A stretch of DNA of 64,000 nt from Azadirachta indica (taxonomy: Eukaryota > Streptophyta > Magnoliopsida > Sapindales > Meliaceae). Position numbers and translations under genes: made by a program. The stretch lies in NCBI GenBank assembly GCA_022749755.1, contig CM040445.1, positions 15,273,182-15,337,181 of the forward strand. Reading direction: 5' to 3'. The notes under the pieces were generated by a model that saw nothing but the letters and a program-made list of their open reading frames with translations, made no database searches and had not been told where the DNA came from. This document shows, piece after piece, positions 1 to 11,849 of this stretch. Numbering within the stretch: the stretch's first letter is position 1; each line of letters begins with the position of its first letter.

Positions 1-730
1 CCAATGAAAACATAAGTTTTTAATTTAAACAAAAATAAACCTTCCCATCTCATTCATGTCGTTTGGTTTTAGACAACTGCTTTCTTAGACATGTTTCATA
101 GATTAAATATTATTTCATAACCATAGATAACATGCTAAAGTAGCTAAACATAGATCTGCTACTTCATGACATAGGAAATAGTGACAAGGACATCTCATGA
201 GGTTAGAATTTATACCTTTAGGAACTTACACAATGAAGAGAATAGGGATATATTTTCATTTTCCTAATTGGTACATGTGGTATAAATCACATGCTACAAC
301 AATTTCTTTTAAAAACATATGTTAATATTGCTGTAAAAATCTTTAGCTTAATTGCTATCTTAGCACCTAACTTGAAATCTCAACTGCTCGTCTTCCAAAT
401 GACATATTAAGATTTCATATCTGGCTATAATCAGATTATCATGATAACCAATATATTATATTTGGTTTTATATCAAATAAACCTCATCTTGATCCAATCA
501 AGGTGACACATTTTTATAATACAAGCTCAAAAATATTATAAGTGTCTTATCTCAACTTGTTGCAATTACCAATTGAGGCGATCACTCGTGTAAGTGAGCT
601 GATGTTCAATCTAATGACATTTTATTGGGGTATTAACATATATGTGTTATATACAATTCACTGTAAAAGAATAAATGTAAGAACAAAACTTCATTTATTC
701 ATAGAAATATTAAAGAAACAACTCAATACA

Positions 731-1266
731 TTAAAAATATAGTCTATGTAATCCTAAAGATTGAGCATGTGATGAAAAAACATCTCTGGTAACAGCTTTG
801 CTTAATGGATCAGCCACTATATGGCGCGTAGAAATATATCGAATAGTTACTTCTTCATTTGCTACAATATCTCTAACAAAATTGTATTTAGTTTCTATGT
901 GTTTGGATTTACTATAGTATTTAGCATCTTTTGTGAAAGATATAACTACATGACTATCACAATATATAGTGACCAGTCTAGAAAAAATTGACACAATCTT
1001 CAGATCCTCAAAAACTCATTTCAGCCAAACCGCTTCTTGTATTGTTGCTGAACATGCCATAAATTTAGCTTCTATAGTTGATAAAGCTGTGTATGTCTGT
1101 TTCTTACTACTCTACGAGATAGCTCCTCGACTAAGTAAAAAGCATATCCTGAGGTTGATTTTTGCTTATCCAGATCATCACCCCAATGAATGTCTGTGTA
1201 TCTAGCTAAGCATAAATCACCTCTTTGGTAGCATAAAGACCCTACAAGAACGTGAAAAAATGGCAA
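731..1266 (-). pseudogene. Copia RNase H domain, broken
   Basis: Frames between 1266 and 731 give copia RNase H pieces: a DIHWGDDLDKQKSTSGYAF-type start, a YCDSHVVISFTKD segment and the end motif IRYISTRHIVADPLSK. Stops and at least one frameshift separate the first and last parts. Sequence from 1267 to 1350 matches the linker to the reverse transcriptase in yet another phase. Confidence 0.8.
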
Positions 1267-1360
1267 GAGTTCTTTACTGTAGTGCCGTTGGTAGTCTTAT
1301 ATACGCTATGATGTGTACAAAGCCTGATATTTGCTATGTTGTTAGATTGGTAAGTAGATA

Positions 1361-2029
1361 TTAATCTAATTCAGGACACATGTCTAGGCTAAGAGTTTTT
1401 CCTTTTAAGATAGGAGTATCCATAAGTTTACAACTAGTCATGTTGAATTTTTCAAGAATCTTCCTAATGTAAGGTTCTTGAGACAAACCTAGAAATTTAC
1501 TTGAGTGATCCTTATAGATCTTAACTTCTAAGATATAAGTTGCTTCGCCTATATCTATCATTTTAAAATTTGAAGATAACCAATCTTTAATAGTTTCAAT
1601 AAACTCTTTATTATTCCTAACCATCAATATATCGTTCACACATAAAGATAATACTATAAAATTATCTTTACATCTTTTAACATACACACAATGGTCCTCA
1701 CTAATCATAGAGAATCCATAAGAAATTACGGCACTATAAAACTTAAGATACCATTGTCTATAGGATTGTTTCAGCCGATATATTGATCTTTTGAGCTTAC
1801 AAACTTTGCGCTCGAAACTTTTAGAAACAAACCCTTGAGGTTGTTCCATATATATTTCTTCCTCTAGTTCTCCATTACGAAATGCTGTTTTTATATCCAT
1901 TTGATGTAATTCAAGATCGAAATGTGCGACTATGGCTAAGATCAGACGAATGGAAGGAAACTTTACTATAGGTGAGAAAGTTTTATCATAATCTACACCC
2001 TCTTTTTGGGTGTAGTCTTTTGCTACCAA
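1361..2029 (-). pseudogene. Copia reverse transcriptase, catalytic motif mutated
   Basis: This frame of 222 codons carries the copia reverse transcriptase landmarks VDYDKTFSPIVK, HQMDIKTAF, EEEIYMEQPQGF and, at the catalytic turn, LCVNDILMV. The family has YVDD there; the first catalytic aspartate is now asparagine. The frame has no internal stop, so decay is recent compared with the second copia relic near 12-15 kb. Confidence 0.88.
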
Positions 2030-2192
2030 TCGTGCCTCATATCTTTCGATTGTGGCATCCGTCTTTCTCTTAATACGAAGAACCCATTTGTTTCCAATGG
2101 CTTAACAATTAGGCGGTAAATCAACCAAATCTCAGACTTGATTGATTTTCATGGACTTTATTTCTTCTTCCATTGCTTTCATCCATAATTCT

Positions 2193-3627
2193 CTAGGGTA
2201 AAGTGAGAGCTTCAGCAAAAGTTTTTGGCTCATCACTATCATGTGAAACAATCATAAAAGCCTCCCCCTCAATCTCAAAACGACGATGTGGTATTATTGT
2301 ACGATTACTTTTACAAGTTAGTCCTATTAACTCTGAAGGTGTTCCACTCCCACTAGAATTGGTATCTTGAGGAAAAACTATATTTTCGTTAATACCTTTG
2401 TTTGAAGTATCACCATGTTCATCTAATTCATAAAATTGGATATTCCTGTCTACTTCCCCAATTCTAAGAAATTCATTTTCTAAAAATATAAAATCTCTAG
2501 ATTCTAATTCAGTTATTGTTCCATCAATTCGTTCACCAATAAACACATAGCCTTTTGAGTGTTCAGGATATCTTATGAAGTTACATTTTTTACCTCTTGC
2601 ACCCAATTTTCTGCATTTATGTGATGAATCATAAACATAAGCTGCAGACCCCTAAGGTTGCAAGTGCATTAGATCGGGTTTTCTATCTGTCCATAACTCA
2701 TAAGGAGTAGCAGTAACTGATTTGGAAGGAACACGGTTAAGTATATACATGATAGTAAGTAGCGCATCTCCCGAATAAGATACTGGAAGATTTGCTTGTG
2801 CCATCATAGACCTAACCATTTCTAATAAAGTCTTGTTCTTCTTTCCGCTACACCATTTTGTTACGGAGTTCTAGGATTTTGTTACGAAGTTCTAGGAATA
2901 GTTAATTGTCTATCAATACCTTTCTCATTACACAATTCTTTCAACTGTTTAGAAAGATATTCATGTCCTAATTAGTCCTTAAGGTTTTGATCTTCTTATC
3001 TTATTGGTTTTCAACTAAGTTAACATACAATATAAAGCAATCTAATGCTTCTGATTTATGTGAGATCAAATAGACATAACTGAAACGTGTAAAGTCATTA
3101 ATGAATGTAATAAAATAATAGGCTTCATGCCTAACTCTTACATTCATTGGTCCACAGATATCAGAATAAACTAATTGCAATGGAACTTTGGCTCTAATTC
3201 CTTTGCCAAATAGTTTTCTAGTTGCTTTTTCAGGAAGATAATTCTCATATGTGAGCAACTGAATATTAGCAAGTAACCCTATTAGGCCTTCTTTAGTTAA
3301 TCTGTTCATTCTATCTTGCCTAATATATCTTAATCTAGCATGCCATGTATTAACATCTACATTCAGAACATTAGAGGATGTAATCATTGAAAAACAACAA
3401 TCGCAATTGTTATTACCAAAAAAAATAGTATCTAATATTATAAAAGCATCCAACAAATAACCAGTGCCAATAAGAACAAAATTTAAAATAATTCTCATTA
3501 CATTATCATAAAAATGTAAATGGCAACCTAATCTAGGAAGAACAAAAACTGAGACTAAATTTTGCTGAATTCTTAGAGTGTATAGAACATCATGCAGGAG
3601 CAAAGTATGGCCACCACACAAAAGCAA
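2193..3627 (-). pseudogene. Copia GAG-pre-integrase and integrase, broken
   Basis: The frame 3627-3001 holds the pre-integrase region (TWHARLRYIRQDRMNRL) followed by the start of the catalytic core (LVYSDICGPM, FITFINDFTRFSYVYL). The core is interrupted near 3000, where stops appear and a short duplicated stretch (TTACGRAGTTCTAGGA, about 2858-2897) adds disorder. The frame 2606-2193 resumes with the C-terminal integrase part, including a CNFIRYPEHSKGYVF-type segment. This enzyme inserts the cDNA copy of an active element. Confidence 0.8.
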
Positions 3628-3658
3628 TTTGCAAGTGCCTATGCCTTTTGCTTCAACC

Positions 3659-4679
3659 CTAGTGTTGTTTCCTACATATATCCATTGTCTTGAAACTTAT
3701 TTGACGATACTCCACATAAGCTCCTTGATCTCGAGCTACATAGTCTATGGCTCTTAAGTGTACAGTCCACAAAGGACAAGATTCAGTTAGAAATAGAGAG
3801 CTAATAACATAACTATAATGAGAAATGTTGGAATTGAGTTGTATCTTTTTTGGCTCAGTATATTCCAGAGTGAAATGACCTATCTTGCCACAATTATAGC
3901 AAGCCATTTTAGTCTTGTCCTTCTTTTTGCTTGCTTGTTACCCTTTTTCTTCTTTCCTTGCTCAGACGTTAACTGATTAGGATTTTGTTTCTTCTTGTAG
4001 AACTTTCCTTGCGTTTATTGCCTATAACATTACGCGAGGTAGAATCAGACAGATAGAGTTGGCTAAAAGCCTTAGTTACCTTAAGGCACTCATCTTCTAG
4101 CTCAAGATGACGTTGGATATCATCAAACGTTTTAATGTTATCATTGTACGTCATGTTTACCTTTATATGTTCCCAATTATTTGGAAGGGACCTAATGACC
4201 GCCTGGACCTATTGCTCATCAGTTAAAGTATGTCTAGCAGACTTCAGCTCTTGTATCATATTTGACATACCCCTCAAATACTACCTCATAAGAACATTCG
4301 GGCGCTTGTGATATGAATCGAATTTGATATTGAGCTTTCTCAGTTTGGTTGTAGCAATACTACCAAACTTCTCTTTAAGGGCAAAATGCATCTCTTGGGT
4401 TGTCTGGTATTATTTATATTTGCACAAGAGATCATCACGTATACTACTCAGTAATATTATACGAGCATTGCTATTTTTTATGTCCAAGCATTATATGCTT
4501 CCATCTCTCTCTATTTTGAGTAGTGTTACCCTTAAGTGGTTGAACCAACACATTGTTCAAGACTTCAGGAGATCTTGTTCTTCCAAGACAAATTGAATGT
4601 TACGGTGCCACATATCATAATTGTCACCATTAAGTTTCTCTCCCTCGTTTAATTCAGCCATAATGTTCTTAGAACCCAT
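3659..4679 (-). pseudogene. Copia gag, broken
   Basis: The first ATG at 4679 opens a copia-type gag (GEKLNGDNYDMWHRNIQFVL), but a frameshift follows within about 50 codons and more stops come later. Near 3870-3907 the nucleocapsid knuckle begins CYNCGKIGHF. The fourth ligand of the CX2CX4HX4C motif is tyrosine instead of cysteine, so the knuckle would not hold zinc normally. In the family this protein packages the element RNA into cytoplasmic particles. Confidence 0.8.
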
Positions 4680-4923
4680 GTTAAACTACCACATAGAGAT
4701 ATATTTATAGTGTAAGCATTCTTATGACACATTTTTTATATATATGCAGCAATCTGAAATGATAAAAAAATAATAAAAAAATAAATATTCAAAAAGTCGT
4801 TGATGCTCCTAATCATCATATATTTCAAATATTATAAGTTTATCAAACATATGCACAATATTAGTTCTTTTAAAAATATTTCAACATACCTTCACGTAGA
4901 TAATACATATAAAAAATTCATAA

Positions 4924-5173
4924 GAAAGACTTGAAAGGTCATAATGGTCCCACTTAAAACTTAGACTTCTTAAGCGGTTATCGCCCTTTTGACAGAATTT
5001 TTTAAATGTATTTACTTCAAGCGCCTTATGTCTTTACACGAGTAGTGTATGAAAAAAAAATTTTAGAAAGACTGGAGGGGTCACACCGGTCCCACTTTAA
5101 ATCCAAACTCTTAGGCAATTATAACATTTTTGATAGAATTTTTTTCACATGCACGTAACTCAAGCATCTCATG
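4924..5173 (-). repeat. Tandem leader repeat of copia element, period about 142 bp
   Basis: Two diverged direct copies start at 4924 and 5066. Both carry GAAAGACT, GGTCMYA..GGTCCCACTT, GACAGAATTTTT or GATAGAATTTTT, and a CTCAAGC..CTYATG tail in the same order. They lie in the untranslated leader between primer site and gag. Confidence 0.65.
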
Positions 5174-5732
5174 GGTATGTATGTCCATTTAGCATATAAT
5201 TCAATAAATGAAAAATATCTTTTTTTTTTAATTTTATTATTATTATTTTTTAAAATATGACTCAGTCTTCTATTGAGTCTTTCTCTCTCTACACTAATAT
5301 AAACATAGTCATATAGGATATCATTGAAAAGCTTACAAAAAGCTCTTTTTAATGATACCAAGATCATGCCAATCATAGTTCAATATAGAAAGTTATTGGC
5401 TAAATAGGAAAACTGAACATAAAACAAATATACAAATTTGCTTTTAATTAAAAGACAAACTAATGTCAATTTTGACCATGTTTTCCAGCAGCCTTTTCAC
5501 TTATTTTGAATTTTAATTTGACCAAAACACACACGAATAATGTACAATTGTTCTATATATATTTTTTTGCAAAAAAAAAAAAAATAAAAAAATCATATAC
5601 TAAATAGCATACCACAAAACAGATGATACATATTTAATGTGATTTTTAACATAATTCATATTATACATGAAATTTTGTAACAAACAAGGAATTCCATAAT
5701 TAAAAAAAAAAAGAGAGAATAGCCTTAACCTT

Positions 5733-5744
5733 GCTCTACTACCA
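5733..5744 (-). other. Primer binding site of the copia element
   Basis: The minus strand reads TGGTAGTAGAGC next to the LTR end, close to the initiator-methionine tRNA complement TGGTATCAGAGC used by most plant copia elements. Two central bases differ. Confidence 0.7.
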
Positions 5745-5745
5745 A

Positions 5746-6299
5746 TGTTGGAAAAATAAAATAAAAAAAATAGAACACGAAAGGATACCTTTTCACTTAA
5801 GATATTTGAACAGTTTGTTCTATCATTTTTGAACAGTTTGTTCTATCATTTTAGGGTGGTGGAAAATTACATATAGGAAAGTTCACTTGCTTCACAATGC
5901 AAGAACTCACTATGATCTTACTCACTCATTGCTTTCTATATTTGAAAATTTTAAACTGCTCAATTACTATTGCATGAGAAAAATAAGCACCTTATTTATA
6001 GTGTTAGAAAGAGGTGAGGAAAACTTTCTTTGATTAGGATTAGAATTACACAATTCCAATCCTAACCTAAAGTAATATTTTATCTTTTATTTAAAGATAA
6101 ACGTATTATCTCTTAAAATAAAATATATCTTTTAACTCCTTATTTATCTCCAATAATTAAATTAATTATCTTACATAATTAATTTAATTATTTAGATAAA
6201 TAATATTTATTATATTAAATAAATATTATCCCATTAAACCAATTGGGTCAGCCTATCATGCACGCTCCATTAGATTTAGTCCAAGTCCAATAGTTTTCA
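5746..6299 (-). repeat. 5' LTR of the copia element
   Basis: The segment begins TGTTGG and ends TTTTCA on the plus strand, giving the TG...CA ends of an LTR, and directly adjoins the primer binding site. It contains a perfect 23-bp tandem duplication at 5805-5827 and 5828-5850. The outer edge is inferred from the TG/CA rule and from the point where similarity to the RBG5 leader intron starts (about 6300). The partner LTR is not in the window, so the edge cannot be confirmed by comparison. Confidence 0.65.
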
Positions 6300-8350
6300 T
6301 TCTCGTTTTTGGCCTGTTGACTTTTCTTCAAAGAATTTTCAAAGATTTTTTAAGGATTCGGTTTAATGAGTTGTTTGATCCAATGTGTAAATATTCGAGC
6401 TCTATTATTCTTTCTTTTAGCTGTTTAGGTTGGGATCTTAGTTTTCTGTTTGATTTACTTGTTTGGTTGCCGAGAATCTGTGGGAAAATGAATGTAACAG
6501 TTGGGGGTTGTAAATCCTGGATTTGCTGGAAGGCCAAGGAAACTTTTCTTACTGTTTGCTTTCAAAGACATCTTTAGTGATAGTGGTGTTTTGCATTCTC
6601 TAGGAATTAACCAGTTGGCTAAACCTCTTCATTTTTTGTGCTTATTAACATATACATAGATCTTAGTTGCTTAAATTCTTTCCATTAATGCATGCTTGCA
6701 CTTTGTTGCCTAGAGTTTCTAATAAGATTGTAGTTGGCTCAGGATTATTGAATTGTTTAGTGTATTTCATATGAATAACTGAGCAATGTATGTTGCCTAG
6801 GTTATTATAATGGCTTTCTTTAGTAAGTTAGGGAGATTGCTAGCTGCAGGCAATGGTGAATTATCTGCATCAAAACCGTCCATCTACCAAGCAATACGAT
6901 GCATATCTTCTTCGGAAGTTTTTGTTGAAGGTCCCTTCAAATCTTTAAAAGTTTGTGATCCTGATTTTAATTCTTTTTCTTTTCAATGGCTTTTGTGTTG
7001 AGACTTCCTAACTTGTTGCAGGTCTTGCATATGCCACTAATGACCAAATTATGAGAGAAGCTTTCAGTAAATATGGTAATGTCCCGAAAGGTAATCAGCT
7101 TGGCCAACTTTATTTACTAATAATGTGTATATAATCTGGGTGAAATGAAGAAATGGATGTCTTGAACTACAATTTATAAGCTAGCTTTTCATTTTACCAC
7201 TCAAGTATATATGTTTGCAGCAAGAGTCATTATGAACCGTGAAACCGGTAGATCTAGAGGATTTGGCTTTGTCACTTACAGCTCTGCTGAGAAGGCCTCT
7301 AATGCCATCCAAGCCCTAAATGGGTAGGTGAGAATACTTTATTTTTCTTTGTCTAATTTGGGGAATGTAAGTACTAATTGATGCAATTTCAGATGTTTCA
7401 GTAACGAATGTAAACATTTTTTTGTGCATTGGTGCACGATTGACTTTTCAAGTAAACATAGTGGAATAAACTTTTTATGAATTAGAACTTTTATAATTTT
7501 TTTTTTAAAAAAATTATTTATTGTTTAATTGTACTTTAAAATGAAATAAAAATATTTTAAATAATGGATTCTTTTAAAAAAGTCTTAAAAGTTATAAATT
7601 TTAGGTTTCTTTTAATGTTACAAATTTTGGGTTTCTTTTGATGGAAAAAAAATGTAATTTTTAAATTTCCAATAGTCATTTTTCAACTTCAATTAAAAGA
7701 TATCAAAAAAATTGAAAAGAATTTTTAACATTAAAAAAAATTGTTTTGATTAATGAAAAAAATCAAACCAAACGAACACTAATATTGTTACAACAATGTT
7801 ATTGGATTTATGATTTAATTATTGAGTTTATATGTTTATTGTCCGGAGAATGCCTAATAACTCTTTAGTTTTAGGTCTAATATCCTATTATCACCTAAAC
7901 TTTGATTAATAACCCATTACCCCCTACTTAATACCATAAGGGAGATGATGATAAGGGATTGATGGGTTATTTTAATCAAAATTTAGAGGGTGATGAGATA
8001 TTAGGTCTAAAAATAGGGGATATCGGACATTTTCTTTTTGTTTTCTAAGGAGCATGAATTAGGCTAGCAACATTATTGTAATTGCCTATTCAAACAGCAA
8101 GGATTTAGTATGTGTTATCTGTTTAAGTTGTTAGCGCCAATTCTTACAAAATTTTTCAATTTCATGTTCAAGTTCAACCATTTTCAATTGCAACATTTTT
8201 CATATATAATTGCCAATCTAACAACCGAAAAACACTTGTTTTGACTTTTGTTATTAATGTCATCTAGGAGGTTTATCTATTCTGATCATTTGTAATTTTG
8301 TATCATTAAAATTTAATATCTGAAAGAAAATTTTAATTACCAATGCTTTT
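6300..8350 (+). pseudogene. Partial duplicate of RBG5-like gene: RRM exons only, premature TAG
   Basis: This is a diverged copy of 16660-19090 (RBG5). Homology covers the leader intron, three coding exons (6810-6930, 7022-7090, 7221-7327) and part of the next intron, and stops just before the glycine-rich last exon. Spliced, it reads 98 codons starting MAFFSKLGRL. Exon lengths 69 and 107 equal those of the intact gene; exon 1 is 15 bases shorter. The last codon of exon 3 is TAG at 7325-7327 where RBG5 has CAG, directly before the GTGAG donor. RNP2 reads VFVEGL instead of VFVGGL; RNP1 (RGFGFVTY) is intact. Promoter and untranslated first exon are absent; the copia LTR takes their place. It could still make a short RRM fragment lacking the last beta strand, but pseudogene is the simpler reading. 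Confidence 0.85.
7840..8029. mobile_element. MITE-like palindromic insertion, 190 bp
   Basis: The ends are TGTCCG and CGGACA, and the arms pair over roughly 75 bases (TTAGGTCTAATATC on the left against GATATTAGGTCTAA on the right, and so on). It lies in the intron after exon 3 of the RBG5 duplicate and is missing from the matching intron of RBG5. I could not identify a clear target duplication. Confidence 0.65.
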
Positions 8351-9175
8351 TTTTTTTTCTATTTTTTTTTGAAATGTTTGGTTCCTGATTGGGTAGGTAT
8401 GTATTTAAGATTTGATGATGGGGAATTGTCTGAACATTATCCCCTCTTAATTTTCTTGACTTTTCTCTTTAACATCCGCGATGAAGCCTAATTAGGTTGT
8501 TCCCGCTCGGGAAAAATAATGGGATAATAACATTTTTGTCCCTTAACTTTACCAATAAACAAAACATGATTTAGTTTTTTAAATTTGAACATTTTCATTC
8601 TTATAAGGGCTTGTATGAAACTAAAACATGCAGGTGGTATATATTTCGTGCTGACCTTTACAGTCCAGGCACAATGACTCAATTATCAGGGACATGCTCT
8701 GCGATTGAGCTGATAGCCCGTTGCACAAGTCTCTTGCTAGGGACTCACTGTTCTAACTCAGGAAATTTAAGTCCATTTGTTTTTTTTTTTTTTATGTTAT
8801 ATTTGATTTTTAAAAAATTACTTCGGCCTTTATAAGCTTATTAAATTCTTATCATGTTTTGTTAGACTTTCCATTTTTTTTTCTGTTTTAAATTTTTAAT
8901 TGATTAAAATATCACTAAATTTAATTTTTATATAACTATTATTTTATATCTATATACATTTCAATTTTAAATATTTTAATTAATTATTTATACTTTTGCG
9001 TTAGTTTGCTTATTGTTTTATTAGTTATATGGACTTAATTACCATACTAATCCGTGATTTATCCATTTGCCACCTTTACTAAAATACCAAAATTGAGGAT
9101 CAATTTATTAAAATTATTAAAGTATATCAAACTATTGTTTTAAACAATTTAGAGATGAAAATATTATTAGCATAT
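8351..9175. other. Intergenic, no feature recognised
   Basis: This AT-rich stretch follows the end of the RBG5 duplication. Short open frames at 8488-8835 show no recognisable domain. It holds poly-T tracts and nothing else I can support. Confidence 0.6.
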
Positions 9176-9184
9176 TTATAAATA

Positions 9185-10497
9185 GGGATAATGACATATA
9201 CCCCTTGACATTTACTTTAATAGGTAGATGCTCTTAATGTTTAAAAAATAATAAATACCCTCTAATGTTTGAATAAATAGGCAGATATCCTCCTAACTTT
9301 TATTTTCGTTAGTTGACTAGTTAATTTATTATCATTTGCATTCATAATATTTTATATAATAATACTATATTATATATTTTGTTTAATCATAACACTGTAG
9401 TCCCTATTTTAATATTTTTCATAATATATTTTTTTTAACTATAATAATTTAATATCATATTTAATATTTTTTTCACAATATACTCAAAACTAAACACATT
9501 TTTAATTTGTTATTTCAATAAAAAATTTTAAAAAGAAAATATTATTAAAAAAATTTAAACAATGAGTTAAAGTAAACTTACGTTAAAATATTTATAACCT
9601 TTTTTTTTCTATTTTTTGTAATAAATTTGATATTTAATAGTTAAAAAATTTTTGAAACATATTTTAACATTTTATTCTTATATTAATATTTTTATTTAAA
9701 AGATTATTATTCAATTCATTATATTTTCTTGAGAAAAATCATGAAAATATAAATAGAAAAGTAAAAAAAAAAAAAAAAAAAATTAGTATAATTTGTTAAT
9801 AGAATTAGTAATTAGATAAATTTTATATTCTTATTAATCAATATAATTTAATTTTAATTAAAAATAGAAAAAAGAAACTTTTGATTATTTTTATTTGTAA
9901 TATATAACATGTTTTTTTTTTTATATTTTATATTTATATTTTAAAATATTTTTAAAAAAATGAATTTAACATAATTTTTTAAATAAATATATTACATGTA
10001 AAAAAAACGTTAAAAAATATTTCAATTAATTTTTTTTAATAAATAAATATCAAATTATTATTATAAAAGTAAAAGAAAAGGGTTAAAAATATTTTAACAT
10101 ATTAATGTGACTTAACTCATTATTTAAATTTTTTTAATAATTATATTTTTTAAAATTTTTTGTTAAAATAGCGAATTAAAAACTTTATTTCATCTTGAGT
10201 ATACTGTAAAAAAAAATTAAATAGAGATTAAGTTGTTATAGTTAAAAAAAATATATTGTGAAAAATATTAAAATAGGACAAAGTGTTATAATTAAATGAA
10301 ATATATATCATACTATTATTATATAAAAGATTAGGGATACAAATAATAATAAATTAACTAGTCAATTAACGGAAATAAAAGTTAAGGGAGGTATTTGTTT
10401 ATTTATTTAAACGTTAGAGGGATATCTATTTTTTCTCAAACGTCAAGAGATATTTGCTTATTAAGCCAAACATTAGGGAAGTATATGTCATTATCCC
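9185..10497. mobile_element. Mutator-like foldback element with long terminal inverted repeats
   Basis: The element starts GGGATAATGACATATAC and ends with its reverse complement GTATATGTCATTATCCC. It is flanked by a perfect 9-bp direct repeat TTATAAATA at 9176-9184 and 10498-10506. The arms match imperfectly for at least 430 bases from each end and more weakly towards the centre, so almost all of the 1313 bp can fold on itself. A 9-bp duplication with long inverted repeats is the signature of Mutator-like elements (TIR-MULE). There is no coding capacity, so it is non-autonomous. Confidence 0.88.
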
Positions 10498-10529
10498 TTA
10501 TAAATATATTACTATTGTAGCAATTACTC

Positions 10530-10670
10530 AAATTATAAATAAAAAATATAAAATGATGCAAATGATATTTTAATATATCTTATATGGTAAATATTTTTTA
10601 GTTAATTGTTAAATTCAATTGTTGGATAATGATATGATACAATAGTATGTATACACACATATAGGGAGAA
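10530..10670 (+). repeat. Direct repeat A (partner at 15990-16140)
   Basis: The stretch AAAAATATAAAATGA..AAATGATATTTT followed by GGATAATGATATGATACAAT and AGTATG..ACACACATATA recurs near 15990-16140 in the same order and orientation with moderate divergence. The two copies bracket the older copia relic. They may be LTR remnants, or traces of the local duplication that also copied RBG5. Confidence 0.55.
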
Positions 10671-11849
10671 TTCTCGATTCTTCTATGATTTGACCTAATA
10701 TCCTGATATCCCTATTATTTTTAATTACCTTGAATCTTCGTTATGTTAGTTCATGGGATTAAGTATAATAACATATAAGTTTTTAAAGTTTAGCCTATTA
10801 ACTTAAATAATCTTAATAGTTTTAAAAATATACATAGAACAATTTATTAAAAAATAATAATTATATCCTCATATAATAGTATTATTTTCAACTCCTAATT
10901 GAAAATAAATATTAAAATAATAATATATTTTATTTTACAACACATTGAGATAATTATAGAAAAATACATTATTGTAAAATATCTTTAAATCATGTATAAA
11001 TAGGACATCGTTTGCAAAATGAGAACACATGTCAATAAAAGTAATTTATATCACACCTAACTAGTACCTAGGGGAAATGATCATGCTTAGAGGAATTACC
11101 ATCGCCCAAGTGGGAAAGTCATACTTTACTTGGCGGCCTCGTATTATCACTTGGGGAGAACACAATTCACCTTATATCACATACATATATTTTTGTAGGT
11201 TTGAAGAACCTTAACTACATAATTGAGAGATGGATATATGTAGGGTACTTTAAATAAACATAAATAATATTCAAACAAAAAACATTTACTTTCACAAAAT
11301 CACTAGATATCATACATAATTTAAATGTCACTTTCCATACATTACAATTAAACACATCAACACACCAATCAATTATTATATATTTAACATTTAAACATAT
11401 TATAAACACATGATATTTTAAAAGTAACCACTTACTGCCTAATAGCTAAATTTCTTGAAAGTTCGGGGTTGCTTGGGTTGCTTACCGCTATACTGCTCCC
11501 TTTCCCTGTATTTTTCCTTTTTCCTATAAAGAATGTTTTCCTATTTTTCTCTTTTTCTCCCTCTTGATTTCCTTTTCTTCCTCTCTTTCTTTCCTCCTTT
11601 CTCTAATTTTTTTCATTTTCTTTCTCTTGATCTTAAATTGCTTCTGTTTAGTTTGCTTTCAATTTTTTTTTTTTTAAACTTTTCAAAATGAAAACATGCC
11701 ATTAGATATATACGTTTGGTATAGCTTCAATTTATTATTATTTTATTTTTTTATTCATTTCTTTTGACACCTATTTGGTATAGGTGTCTCAATATGATTG
11801 CTAGATATTGAACGTAGTTAATGTTGTTTCATTAAAATCTTGCCAATAA
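10671..11849. other. Intergenic, no gene recognised
   Basis: Mostly AT-rich. A less AT-rich patch at 11065-11165 (CTAGTACCTAGGGG... CACTTGGGGAGAACACAA) and a pyrimidine-rich patch at 11490-11600 stand out, but neither matches anything I know. They could belong to the untranslated part of the adjoining copia relic. Confidence 0.45.

Larger units (their letters stand above)
1..6299 (-). mobile_element. Decayed Ty1/copia LTR retrotransposon, truncated by window edge
   Basis: On the minus strand the parts run in copia order: LTR (6299-5746), tRNA primer site, a leader of about 1 kb, gag with a CCHC knuckle, GAG-pre-integrase and integrase, reverse transcriptase, RNase H ending near 731. Integrase before reverse transcriptase is the Ty1/copia order. 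The reading frame is split by stops and frameshifts at many places, the zinc knuckle has lost its last cysteine, and the reverse transcriptase active site reads CVND rather than YVDD, so this copy cannot be autonomous. I see no second LTR; it should lie left of base 1. Bases 1-730 contain no coding that I recognise and are probably the tail between RNase H and the 3' LTR. Confidence 0.9.
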
